DNA of 51,821 bases from Paracoccaceae bacterium (GTDB lineage: Bacteria; Pseudomonadota; Alphaproteobacteria; Rhodobacterales; Rhodobacteraceae): NCBI GenBank assembly GCA_003332035.1, contig QOQI01000005.1:1-51821 (forward strand). The letters run 5' to 3'. Of this stretch, positions 8,212 through 16,023 are shown piece by piece. Under the pieces are notes generated by a model. That model made no database searches. It saw nothing but the letters and a program-made list of their open reading frames with translations, and had not been told where the DNA came from. How positions within the stretch are numbered: the stretch's first letter is position 1; the number at the start of each line of letters is the position of its first letter. The translations under genes and the position numbers were made by a program.

Positions 8212-11013
8212 ATGAAAGACCAACCATACTTAGAAACTTCTCCAAAAGTTTCAGACGAGATAAAGAAAACAACATGTTATATGTGTGCGTGCCGGTGCGG
8301 AATAGACGTTCATATTAAGGATGGTAAAGTCGCATACATAGAAGGCAACAAAGACCACCCCGTCAATCAAGGTGTTCTATGCGCTAAGGGTAGTGCAGGA
8401 ATTATGCAAGTGAATGCACCTTCTCGCCTTGACTCTCCTATGAAACGAGTTGGTCCAAGGGGGTCAGGCGAATTTAAAAAAATTTCCTGGGACGAAGCGC
8501 TTACTTTGGCAGTCGAATGGCTAAAACCTCTCAGAAAAAAAGCACCAGAAAAATTAGCATTCTTCACTGGTCGAGATCAGTCACAATCTTTTACAAGTTA
8601 CTTTGCCCAAATGTTTGGAACACCAAACTACGCGGCACATGGTGGGTTTTGTAGCGTAAACATGGCGACAGCTGGAATTTATACAATGGGCGGTTCATTT
8701 TGGGAATTTGGGCAACCTGATTGGGACTATACAAAATTATTTATACTGTTTGGAGTAGCAGAAGATCATGACAGTAACCCAATTAAAATGGGAATTGGGA
8801 AAATCAAAGACCGCGGAGCAAAGATCGTTGGCGTTAATCCAATTCGTACTGGATACAATGCTGTTGCCGATGAATGGCTAGGGATAACTCCTGGAACAGA
8901 TGGCTTGTTAATCTTATCACTGATCAATGTACTAATAAAGGCGGGTAAAATTGACTTAGAATATTTAGCTAAATATACCAACGCCCCTGTTTTTCTTGAT
9001 CCAGAATCAGGATTATTTCTAAAAGATGAAAATGATAAACCGCTTGTTAAAGATAGAATAAGTGGAAAAGTGTGCGCGTTTGACACTAAGGGTATTTACC
9101 CTGACCTAAACGCGACTTATCGAGTACGAGGAGCTACTAGCACTACGGTATTTCACGATATTATTAAAAAATATATTTCATCAGAATATGATCCAGAAAC
9201 TGTTGCCGATGTTTGCGGTATTTCTGCACAAAAAATTCGCGCACTTGCAAATGAAATAGCAAAGGTAGCATTTGAAGAAGAATTTGAGCTTCCAATCGAG
9301 TGGACTGATTTTCGTGGTGAAAAGCATAAGGTCATGAAAGGAAGACCCGTAAGTTTTCATTCTATGAGAGGTATTTCAGCCCATTCTAATGGTTTTCAAA
9401 CTTGCCGAGCCTTGCATATCCTCCAAATTCTACTTGGAACTGTTGAAGTGCCAGGAGGGTTTAGGTTTAAGCCTCCTTATCCAAAGCCATCCTCTATTCA
9501 TCCTAAACCGCACTTCAAAGTGACGCCTGATGCGCCCCTTGATGGTCCGCATTTAGGTTTTGTCCATGGTCCGGAAGATTTGGCATTAGATGATAATGGT
9601 AAGCCGGTTCGTATAGACAAAGCTTTTAGTTGGGAAAACCCCATGAGTGCGCATGGGTTAATGCATATGGTAATTTCAAATGCCTATGCAGGTGATCCTT
9701 ATAAAATCGATACACTATTTATGTATATGGCAAATATGAGTTGGAATAGTTCTATGAATACCAGTGGGGTTATGAACATGCTCACTGATAAGGATGAGAA
9801 AGGCGAATATGTCATTCCACGAATAATTTATTCTGATGCTTATTCGTCAGAAATGGTTGCTTATGCAGATCTAATTTTACCTGATACGACTTATTTAGAA
9901 CGGCATGATTGTATTTCATTACTTGATAGACCAATCAGCGAAGCTGATGGCGCAGCAGATGCTATAAGATGGCCGGTCATTGAGCCAGACCGTGATGTGC
10001 GGGGCTTTCAATCAGTCATAGTCGATCTTGGTGCCAGGCTAGGCCTTCCAGGCTTTATAAACGAAGATGGTTCTCCAAAATACAAAGACTATGCTGATTA
10101 CATAGTAAATCATCTAAGAAAACCTGACATTGGTCCTTTAGCCGGATTTCGTGGGGATGGATCTGCCGAAGGAAGAGGCTCGGTCAATCCAAAACAATTA
10201 GAAGCCTATATCGAAAATGGAGGCTTCTACGTCGCGCATATTCCTGATGAAGCTAAGTATTTCAAACCCTGGAATAGTGCCTATCAAAATTGGGCCGTTG
10301 AATTAGGGCTTTATGATAGTCCAATGCCATATATATTTAACTTGTATTCTGAACCAATGCGTAAATTTCAGCTGGCCGCTGAGGGAGTTGGCGAGCAACA
10401 ACCTCCAGAACATTTGAGAGAACAGTTAAAAGCAGTAATGTCGCCACTCCCAATCTGGTATTCCACTCAAGCTAAAAGTGAAGAAAATAACGAATACCCA
10501 ATTCATGCGCTAACACAAAGACCTATGGCAATGTATCATAGTTGGGGAAGCCAAAACGCTTGGTTACGACAAATTCACGGATTGAACCCACTTTATGTGC
10601 CAACTAAACTCATGAAAAATCATAATTTGAAAACAGGTGATTGGGTTAAACTCAGCTCTATACATAACACTATAACTGTTCCCGTAGCAGAAATGGCTGG
10701 TTTAAACGAAAATACTGTATGGACTTGGAATGCAATTGGGAAAAGAAAGGGCGCTTGGGCACTCGATCCAAATGCCCCAGAAGCAACAAAAGGGTTCTTA
10801 CTAAATCATCTGATCCATGAACTACAACCTGCAAAAGGCGATGGGCTTAGATGGTCAAATTCCGATCCGGTGACAGGGCAAGCTGCCTGGTTCGATCTTA
10901 AGGTAAAATTAGAAAAAACTACGGCGCCTAAAGAAAGCCAACCAAGTTTTAAGGAAATTAAGTCACCAGTTGGAACGGGTCCAAAAAATATTTCATGGAA
11001 AGTGGGCAATTAA
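8212..11013 (+). CDS. soeA: Sulfite dehydrogenase SoeA, molybdopterin catalytic subunit
   Basis: Catalytic subunit of the cytoplasmic sulfite-oxidising complex SoeABC, 933 residues, of the DMSO-reductase superfamily. An N-terminal iron-sulfur site C22-x2-C25-x3-C29-x27-C57 (CYMCACRCG ... GVLCAKG) binds one 4Fe-4S cluster. It is followed by the long molybdopterin domain and a C-terminal dinucleotide-binding domain beginning near PIHALTQRPMAMYHSWGSQN (about 763-782). There is no twin-arginine signal peptide, which agrees with a cytoplasmic location. Genes for an FeS protein and a DmsC-like anchor follow directly. In roseobacters such a complex oxidises taurine-derived sulfite to sulfate; the position after xsc-pta-tauE supports that over DMSO or thiosulfate/polysulfide reductase. 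Confidence 0.88.
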   Translation: MKDQPYLETSPKVSDEIKKTTCYMCACRCGIDVHIKDGKVAYIEGNKDHPVNQGVLCAKGSAGIMQVNAPSRLDSPMKRVGPRGSGEFKKISWDEALTLAVEWLKPLRKKAPEKLAFFTGRDQSQSFTSYFAQMFGTPNYAAHGGFCSVNMATAGIYTMGGSFWEFGQPDWDYTKLFILFGVAEDHDSNPIKMGIGKIKDRGAKIVGVNPIRTGYNAVADEWLGITPGTDGLLILSLINVLIKAGKIDLEYLAKYTNAPVFLDPESGLFLKDENDKPLVKDRISGKVCAFDTKGIYPDLNATYRVRGATSTTVFHDIIKKYISSEYDPETVADVCGISAQKIRALANEIAKVAFEEEFELPIEWTDFRGEKHKVMKGRPVSFHSMRGISAHSNGFQTCRALHILQILLGTVEVPGGFRFKPPYPKPSSIHPKPHFKVTPDAPLDGPHLGFVHGPEDLALDDNGKPVRIDKAFSWENPMSAHGLMHMVISNAYAGDPYKIDTLFMYMANMSWNSSMNTSGVMNMLTDKDEKGEYVIPRIIYSDAYSSEMVAYADLILPDTTYLERHDCISLLDRPISEADGAADAIRWPVIEPDRDVRGFQSVIVDLGARLGLPGFINEDGSPKYKDYADYIVNHLRKPDIGPLAGFRGDGSAEGRGSVNPKQLEAYIENGGFYVAHIPDEAKYFKPWNSAYQNWAVELGLYDSPMPYIFNLYSEPMRKFQLAAEGVGEQQPPEHLREQLKAVMSPLPIWYSTQAKSEENNEYPIHALTQRPMAMYHSWGSQNAWLRQIHGLNPLYVPTKLMKNHNLKTGDWVKLSSIHNTITVPVAEMAGLNENTVWTWNAIGKRKGAWALDPNAPEATKGFLLNHLIHELQPAKGDGLRWSNSDPVTGQAAWFDLKVKLEKTTAPKESQPSFKEIKSPVGTGPKNISWKVGN

Positions 11014-11759
11014 TGACTTCACTCCCAGAAAAGACTGAAAAAAAACTTGGCCTCGTCATTGACCTTGATACTTGTGTTGGATGTCATGCTTGCGTGGTTA
11101 GCTGTAAGGGTTGGAATACCGAAAATTATGGTGCTCCTTTGTCAGATGAGGATGCATTTGGCGCGGAACCAGTTGGTTCATTTCTTAATCGTATTCATTC
11201 CTATGAAGTTACACCAACCAATAAACCTGCGCATTTGGTACATTTTCCAAAGTCATGTTTACACTGTGAAAATGCTCCATGCGTAACTGTTTGTCCAACC
11301 GGGGCCAGTTACAAAAGAGTTGAGGATGGCATTGTACTAGTAAATGAAAGTGACTGCATAGGCTGTGGATTATGCGCATGGGCATGCCCATACGGGGCCA
11401 GAGAGATGGATCCAGTTGAGAAAGTGATGAAAAAATGCACTTTGTGTGTGGACAGAATTTACAACGAAAATTTACCTGAAGAGGATCAAGTTCCGTCTTG
11501 TGTGAGAACTTGCCCGGCCGGAGCAAGACACTTTGGCGACCTTGGGGATCCCAATAGTGATGTTAGTATACTGGTAGAAGAGCGAGGAGGAACCAATCTT
11601 ATGCCAGAGCAAGGAACCCTTCCCGTAAATAAATACTTACCTCCTAGACCAAAAAACCAAATGGACGAAACAGATATATTGGCGCCCTACCTAGAACCTA
11701 TTGCCAATGAACCAGATGGTTTTTTCAAATGGTTAGATAAAACTTTAGACGGAATTTAA
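11013..11759 (+). CDS. soeB: SoeB, four-cluster ferredoxin subunit of sulfite dehydrogenase
   Basis: Electron-transfer subunit of 248 residues from the chosen start. Four cysteine groups are visible: CVGCHACVVSCKG, CLHCENAPCVTVCP, CIGCGLCAWACP and CTLC ... CVRTCP, enough for four 4Fe-4S clusters as in DmsB/SoeB. It carries electrons from SoeA to the membrane anchor. The ATG at 11013 overlaps the soeA stop (TAATG) and has AAAGTGGG before it. An in-frame ATG at 10995 would add six residues and overlap soeA further; I prefer 11013. Confidence 0.9.
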   Translation: MTSLPEKTEKKLGLVIDLDTCVGCHACVVSCKGWNTENYGAPLSDEDAFGAEPVGSFLNRIHSYEVTPTNKPAHLVHFPKSCLHCENAPCVTVCPTGASYKRVEDGIVLVNESDCIGCGLCAWACPYGAREMDPVEKVMKKCTLCVDRIYNENLPEEDQVPSCVRTCPAGARHFGDLGDPNSDVSILVEERGGTNLMPEQGTLPVNKYLPPRPKNQMDETDILAPYLEPIANEPDGFFKWLDKTLDGI

Positions 11760-11760
11760 T

Positions 11761-12636
11761 ATGCATCCAGCTCCATCAGTAATTATTTTTACTACCCTTT
11801 CTGGACTAGGTTTTGGATTGCTGGCTTTTCTTTGCCTGGGATATCCCAGCATGAGCGGCCTAGTTAGTTTTATTTTCTTTGCAATTGGGTTTGCATTAGC
11901 CATAGGTGGTCTTTTGTCATCGACTTTTCATCTAGGTCATCCCGAAAGAGCCATAAAGGCATTCTCTCAGTGGAAATCGAGTTGGTTAAGCCGTGAAGCA
12001 TGGCTTTCACTTTTTGCTTTGGTACTATCTGGAATATACGCATTAGGTCGGATTTTTCTCGACATAGAATTAACGATTGTTGGATTACTATCAGCTTTCT
12101 TTTGTATTGCGACGGTTTTCGCCACTTCAATGATATATGCACAACTAAAAACGGTACCTCGTTGGAATTCAAGAATGACACCAATAGTTTTTCTTATATT
12201 TTCAATTGCTGGCGGAGCATTGCTAGCAGGGCAAATTTCTGTTGCACTTCCTTTATTAGCTTTATCTGGCGTAATACAGGTCGTTTCTTGGATATTCGGT
12301 GATAAGGCATTCGCCCAATCCGGTACAAATTTAGCTACCGCAACTGGACTGACAGTTAATCCAAGTGAAGTTCGGTCATTTGAAGCACCTCATACTGGCA
12401 CTAACTATCTTTTAAAGGAATTTGTTTACAAAGTAGGGCGAAAGCATAGCGGTAAGTTACGCATAATGGGTAGTATATTAGCTTTTGGAATGCCTATAAT
12501 ATTTCTATCGCTCCCATTTTCTCACTTTATTGCAACACTTGCTTTCATTACTCATATTATAGGTATGTTTATAATTAGATGGTTATTTTTTGCTGAGGCT
12601 GAGCATGTTGTAGGTCTTTATTACGGAAAACGTTAG
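11761..12636 (+). CDS. soeC: SoeC, DmsC-type membrane anchor of sulfite dehydrogenase
   Basis: Membrane protein of 291 residues with about eight hydrophobic helices, matching the DmsC/NrfD-like anchor that passes electrons between the FeS subunit and the quinone pool. The motif STFHLGHPERAIKAFSQWKS (about 55-74), followed by SWLSREAW, is characteristic of the DmsC family. It starts one base after the soeB stop, so the three soe genes form one transcription unit. A bidirectional hairpin terminator at 12684-12714 ends the unit. Confidence 0.9.
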   Translation: MHPAPSVIIFTTLSGLGFGLLAFLCLGYPSMSGLVSFIFFAIGFALAIGGLLSSTFHLGHPERAIKAFSQWKSSWLSREAWLSLFALVLSGIYALGRIFLDIELTIVGLLSAFFCIATVFATSMIYAQLKTVPRWNSRMTPIVFLIFSIAGGALLAGQISVALPLLALSGVIQVVSWIFGDKAFAQSGTNLATATGLTVNPSEVRSFEAPHTGTNYLLKEFVYKVGRKHSGKLRIMGSILAFGMPIIFLSLPFSHFIATLAFITHIIGMFIIRWLFFAEAEHVVGLYYGKR

Positions 12637-12683
12637 AAACAACTCTTAAATATTGTTAAAGCTGAAGTCACTTATGAAAAATG

Positions 12684-12714
12684 AAAAAAAACCGTACTCA
12701 CACACGGTTTTTTT
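12684..12714. terminator. Bidirectional rho-independent terminator between soeC and atpF
   Basis: Inverted repeat of 11 bp (A-tract plus ACCGT at 12684-12694, ACGG plus T-tract at 12704-12714) around a 9-base loop. It has T runs on both strands, so it can end soeABC from the left and the atp operon from the right. Confidence 0.85.
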
Positions 12715-12731
12715 GACTTGCAATATTGCTT

Positions 12732-13301
12732 TTAATGAAACTTTGTTTTCACTTCCGCGATTGAATTTTCAGTCAATTTGTCGGCCATATCGGCCGACAT
12801 TTGACTACCTAAGATTTCTGTTGCAGCCGCAACTGCAACAGTTATGGCAGCATCCCTAACTTCACGCTCTGCAGAAGTTTGCGCCGATGCAATCTTTTCT
12901 TTAGCTGCACTCAACCTACGCTCAACAGATTTCTCAAGATCAATTTTTGCCTGCTCTGCAGCTTCTTTAGCTTCGGTTTTAGCATCTTCCACAATACGGG
13001 CAGCCTGCTCACTAACTTCTTTTTGTTTTCTCTCATAAGATGCCAAAATTGTTTGAGCCTCTTCTCTTAAAGCTCTGGCCTCATCTAACTCAGTTTTAAT
13101 AGAGACTGCACGCTGATCCAGCATTTTGCCTAACATAGACGGTACTTTAAGATAAACTAAAACCAAGGCGAACAGAATAAAGCTTATTAATACGACAAAA
13201 TCTGTATTGCGGAGAGAAAAAAAAGGACCGGAAGCAGCCCAAAGAGGACTAGCAATTGTAAGCATTAGTCCAGGAGCTATTACATTTTTAAACATGCCCA
13301 T
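12732..13301 (-). CDS. atpF: ATP synthase F0 subunit b
   Basis: Peripheral stalk subunit b of the H+-translocating ATP synthase, 189 residues. A hydrophobic N-terminus resembling a signal sequence precedes SGPFFSLRNTDFVVLISFIL, the conserved entry to the single membrane helix (about 32-52). A long charged coiled coil rich in Ala, Glu and Lys follows, ending in a delta-contact segment. Its start overlaps the stop of the b' gene (TAATG at 13301), so the two are translationally coupled in the order atpI-B-E-F'-F, typical of alphaproteobacteria. The F1 genes are elsewhere. Confidence 0.93.
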   Translation of the reverse strand: MGMFKNVIAPGLMLTIASPLWAASGPFFSLRNTDFVVLISFILFALVLVYLKVPSMLGKMLDQRAVSIKTELDEARALREEAQTILASYERKQKEVSEQAARIVEDAKTEAKEAAEQAKIDLEKSVERRLSAAKEKIASAQTSAEREVRDAAITVAVAAATEILGSQMSADMADKLTENSIAEVKTKFH

Positions 13302-13846
13302 TACCCTTTCATTTTCGCATTGATCACCGACGTTAAAGTTTTGGCATCAGCTTTTCCACCAAGAACTTTAACTAGTTCTGAGGTGATATCTTTCGCAACT
13401 GATTTAACATTTGCCAAAGCGTCTTTTCTGATCTCAGCGATAGCCTCTTCACTAGCAGCAGCCTTTGCAGAGATATCTGAGTCGGCCTTTTGAATTGCAA
13501 CATCCAACTCTTGTTTTATTTCAACTTTTGCCGTCTCTATTATTTTGACAGCTTCCGAGCGGGCATCTTCAAGAGCTTTTTTGTAAGCTTCTTCAGCTTG
13601 CGCTGCTTCAGACTTCAAATTTTCTGCGGCTGCAAGATCGTTGGTTATTGTACCTTGTCTTTCAGAAATTACAGCAGATATTCTAGGTAGTGCTAGTCTA
13701 GACAGAACAAAAAATATTGCTACTAGAGTAACTACTAGCCAAAAAATTTGATTACTTGCCCAGTCGGTACACAGTTGCGGCATACCTATTGCGCTTCCGT
13801 AACTATCTATACAACTGCTCACAGAAACATCGGTTTTTGTCGCCAT
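13301..13846 (-). CDS. atpF': ATP synthase F0 subunit b'
   Basis: Second peripheral stalk subunit, 181 residues; b and b' form a heterodimer in photosynthetic bacteria and alphaproteobacteria. After a soluble N-terminus, GMPQLCTDWASNQIFWLVV leads into the membrane helix (about 29-50). This is followed by LALPRISAVISERQGTITND, the conserved b' signature, and a coiled coil. It lies between atpE and atpF. The 84-base gap to atpE holds a hairpin that may set the c to b' ratio. Confidence 0.92.
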   Translation of the reverse strand: MATKTDVSVSSCIDSYGSAIGMPQLCTDWASNQIFWLVVTLVAIFFVLSRLALPRISAVISERQGTITNDLAAAENLKSEAAQAEEAYKKALEDARSEAVKIIETAKVEIKQELDVAIQKADSDISAKAAASEEAIAEIRKDALANVKSVAKDITSELVKVLGGKADAKTLTSVINAKMKG

Positions 13847-13877
13847 TTTTTACTCCCTAATGAACCCATAAAATTGG

Positions 13878-13900
13878 GGTGTTCCAAAAAAAGGGCACCT
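13878..13900 (-). terminator. Intercistronic hairpin between atpE and the b' gene
   Basis: On the minus strand AGGTGCCC, a run of seven T and GGAACACC can fold into an imperfect stem with a T-rich loop. It lies just after atpE, where a partial block or a decay-resistant 3' end would give more c subunit than b'. The pairing is interrupted, so the call is tentative. Confidence 0.35.
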
Positions 13901-13930
13901 CAACTTTAAGGACATTGTTCTAATTGTTGC

Positions 13931-14167
13931 TTAAACGGCAAACATTAGTAGAAGTGCGACTAGGAATGAAAAGATACCCAGAGCTTCAGCAAAAGCAATA
14001 CCAATAAACATTGTTGCCGTTTGTCCAGCAGCTGCAGAAGGGTTTCGAAGAGCTCCTGCTATAAAATTTCCTACAACGTGACCAACGCCAACTGCCGCGC
14101 CACCCATGCCCGTACAGGCCAGACCTGCGCCAATGTATGCACCCATTTGTACAATATCGCCTTCCAT
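13931..14167 (-). CDS. atpE: ATP synthase F0 subunit c
   Basis: Proteolipid ring subunit, 78 residues, two membrane helices joined by the polar loop [12 protein letters not shown] (about 38-49). The proton-binding carboxylate is E61 in GIAFAEALG. The glycine-rich first helix [20 protein letters not shown] fits a H+ type ring; the residues around E61 do not show the Na+-binding pattern. A strong ribosome site AAGGAG precedes the ATG, in line with the high copy number of c. Confidence 0.96.
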   Translation of the reverse strand: MEGDIVQMGAYIGAGLACTGMGGAAVGVGHVVGNFIAGALRNPSAAAGQTATMFIGIAFAEALGIFSFLVALLLMFAV

Positions 14168-14192
14168 TCGAATTCTCCTTAATTATTTTGTT

Positions 14193-14948
14193 TTAGTGAT
14201 GTGGATGAAGAGCGTCTTTCAAGTAGACGCAGGTTAAAATTGCAAAAACATATGCCTGTATAAACGAAACTAATACTTCTAAGGCATACATTGCAGTGAT
14301 AGCAACTACAGAAAGTGGCGATATTAATGCCACCCCTGCGAATGCTGCAAATACTTTAATAACGGCGTGTCCTGCCATCATATTGCCAGCAAGCCGAATA
14401 GAGTGGCTCACAGGCCTTACAAAATATGAAATAATTTCAATAAGCGCTAGAGCAGGCCGCAAAGCTAATGGGGCAGAGGAAATCCAAAAAAGGGATAAAA
14501 AACCAACACCATTTTTCGCAAATCCTATGATAGTTACTGAGAAAAACACTACCATCGCCATCACCGCTGTAACAGCGATATGAGAAGTCGTTGTAAACGA
14601 CATTGGTAGCAAACCCAAAAAGTTAGACAAGACAATAAACATAAACAACGTCATAATATACGGGAAGTAAGGAACAGCATCTTTACCTGCTACGTCTTCC
14701 ACCATTTTGTGTACGAAGCCATAAGCTAACTCGCCAATAGATTGGGCTCTCGAAGGAACTAAAGCGCGCTTTGATGTTCCAACGACCATTATCAATATCA
14801 GAGCAACAACCGACAAAGCCATCCACAAAGTTACGTTCGTAACCGTATACCAATGTACAGGTCCTGCACCAAAAAGCGGTTCAACGATAAACTGATCCAT
14901 TGGGTGAAAAACTAACCCTTCATTTTTTGCATCAGCGCTGCTAGCCAT
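14193..14948 (-). CDS. atpB: ATP synthase F0 subunit a
   Basis: Membrane subunit a, the proton channel next to the c ring, 251 residues. The essential arginine lies in [14 protein letters not shown], and the C-terminal helix contains [19 protein letters not shown]. The N-terminus [12 protein letters not shown] is the usual alphaproteobacterial entry. An ATG nine bases earlier (14957) touches the AAAAGG ribosome site directly, so I place the start at 14948, where the spacing is normal. Either way it overlaps the end of atpI. Confidence 0.94.
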   Translation of the reverse strand: MASSADAKNEGLVFHPMDQFIVEPLFGAGPVHWYTVTNVTLWMALSVVALILIMVVGTSKRALVPSRAQSIGELAYGFVHKMVEDVAGKDAVPYFPYIMTLFMFIVLSNFLGLLPMSFTTTSHIAVTAVMAMVVFFSVTIIGFAKNGVGFLSLFWISSAPLALRPALALIEIISYFVRPVSHSIRLAGNMMAGHAVIKVFAAFAGVALISPLSVVAITAMYALEVLVSFIQAYVFAILTCVYLKDALHPHH

Positions 14949-15279
14949 CAATGTCATCCTTTTCGGTACTGTCTTGGGCAGCCAATTCTTTATTTTGCAG
15001 CTCTCGCGCAGATCGCATCATCGTTTTGACACCAGCTGCAAACCCAAACAATGTTAGTATCAGGATAAAAACCGGCCTTGTATCAAATAGAAAATCCAGT
15101 CCGTACCCCACACCAAAGCCTAAAAAGACTCCAGCAGTTAATTCAATTATCATTCTCCAGCCAACTTCCGCAGCAGAGAATTTATTTTGTACAGGCTCCA
15201 CAGGTTCAATTGCTTTTTTTGCAGCGTCTATCTTTGCCTCTAAAGATTTAAGAGGATTATCGCTTTCACTCTCACCCAT
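14941..15279 (-). CDS. atpI: AtpI-family assembly factor of ATP synthase
   Basis: Small membrane protein of 112 residues with two hydrophobic helices in the middle: [20 protein letters not shown] (about 41-60) and [20 protein letters not shown] (about 69-88). It is the first gene of the F0 operon, the usual place of atpI, whose product helps c-ring assembly or Mg2+ supply. The N-terminus [20 protein letters not shown] is charged and cytoplasmic. AAGG stands before the ATG. The promoter must lie in the 196-base gap up to the ArsR gene. Confidence 0.88.
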   Translation of the reverse strand: MGESESDNPLKSLEAKIDAAKKAIEPVEPVQNKFSAAEVGWRMIIELTAGVFLGFGVGYGLDFLFDTRPVFILILTLFGFAAGVKTMMRSARELQNKELAAQDSTEKDDIDG

Positions 15280-15440
15280 GCTTTTAACCTTGTAAAAACA
15301 TCCTGTTCTTAAGTATTTAACATTTGTAAGTCAATAAATTTTTTAGGAATAAAAAATTCGTAAAGTATTGTTTTTTATATATTTTTTAAAATAAAAATTT
15401 TAGTGATCGCCTAGTTGATTAAATTGACACTGAATCATAT

Positions 15441-15462
15441 TATTCAACTAAATGGTTGAATA
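15441..15462. promoter_or_regulatory. Perfect palindrome upstream of the ArsR-type gene, candidate operator
   Basis: Arms TATTCAAC (15441-15448) and GTTGAATA (15455-15462) are exact inverted repeats with a 6-base spacer, 13 bases before the regulator's ATG. Imperfect TTCA/TGAA dyads of this size are typical targets of ArsR/SmtB dimers, so autoregulation is likely. A TTGACA box (15424-15429) lies just upstream. Confidence 0.6.
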
Positions 15463-15475
15463 AAGTTTTATAATC

Positions 15476-15817
15476 ATGTCTCACAAGCTAAATCAGATAT
15501 TTTCAGCTTTAGCTGATCCAACTAGACGCGACATCCTAATGATGCTTTTGGAGGATGATATGGCCGTAACAGACATTGCAGACCCTTTTGATATGTCACT
15601 CGCCGCTATCTCAAAGCATCTGATTGTTTTGGCCAACGCCGGTTTAATTGCTCAAGAGCGCCGTGGGCGAGTAAAATGGTGCAAATTGGATACCGAAGGC
15701 ATGAATGCAGCTTTTGTTTGGATACAAAGTTTTGGACAACTGGACCCTATAAATTTAGAATCGCTAGAAGAATTTTTGGCAAAAGAGCACTTATTGCAAC
15801 AATCTGATTTGGTTTAA
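15476..15817 (+). CDS. ArsR/SmtB-family transcriptional regulator
   Basis: Winged helix-turn-helix protein of 113 residues. The N-terminus LNQIFSALADPTRRDILMML and the recognition helix region MSLAAISKHLIVLANAGLI are diagnostic of ArsR proteins. The wing is ERRGRVKWCKL. The metal-binding CxC motif of ArsR and the CVC/DXH motifs of SmtB/CadC are absent, and the only cysteine is C69, so it probably responds to something other than a metal thiolate site. The segment resembles ArsR proteins that pair with SRPBCC proteins, but none is next to it. A perfect palindrome lies just ahead of the ATG, suggesting autorepression. The natural signal and targets are unknown. Confidence 0.85.
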   Translation: MSHKLNQIFSALADPTRRDILMMLLEDDMAVTDIADPFDMSLAAISKHLIVLANAGLIAQERRGRVKWCKLDTEGMNAAFVWIQSFGQLDPINLESLEEFLAKEHLLQQSDLV

Positions 15818-15844
15818 TACCAAAATCTTATCACGCATCTGTTC

Positions 15845-15873
15845 TTGACACTGCAAGAAAAGCCATGCTAATG
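15845..15873 (+). promoter_or_regulatory. Probable sigma-70 promoter ahead of ffh
   Basis: A perfect TTGACA (15845-15850) is followed after 17 bases by CTAATG (15868-15873). Transcription would start near 15880 and give a leader of about 145 bases before the ffh start. The -10 box is weak but the -35 box is consensus. Confidence 0.5.
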
Positions 15874-15889
15874 GCAGCGAAATTTCTAT

Positions 15890-15956
15890 GGAAGTTGAAT
15901 CTTCCGGTCCTTTTATATTTGGATCGCCCTCCGTCAGCGAGTTTCGCCCACGGGGG
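15890..15956 (+). ncRNA. Structured leader or small RNA upstream of ffh
   Basis: Two hairpins follow the promoter. The first is GGAAG/CTTCC with a 6-base loop (15890-15905). The second is two-tiered: a 7-bp lower stem (15928-15934 with 15950-15956, one G-U pair), a 2x2 internal loop, an upper stem GCGA/TCGC (15937-15940 with 15944-15947) and a 3-base loop. The domain IV core of SRP RNA is not present, so it is not ffs. It may be a cis-acting leader of ffh or a separate small RNA. I do not recognise a known family. Confidence 0.4.
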
Positions 15957-16023
15957 TTAGTTGGTTTAATTTCAACTGTAGAGATTAACTGAACTGAATA
16001 AAATTGAACCTAAGGAGTTTAAT

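Noticed and set aside
10995-11012. Upstream ATG as the soeB start
   Set aside because: The ATG at 11013 overlaps the soeA stop in the usual TAATG form and has a better placed ribosome site.
15469-15474. TATAAT just before the ArsR start
   Set aside because: It ends one base before the ATG, so transcription would begin inside the gene; it cannot be its -10 box unless the true start is much later.
15845-16023. SRP RNA (ffs) upstream of ffh
   Set aside because: The conserved domain IV core and its asymmetric loop are not present; the hairpins are of a different kind.
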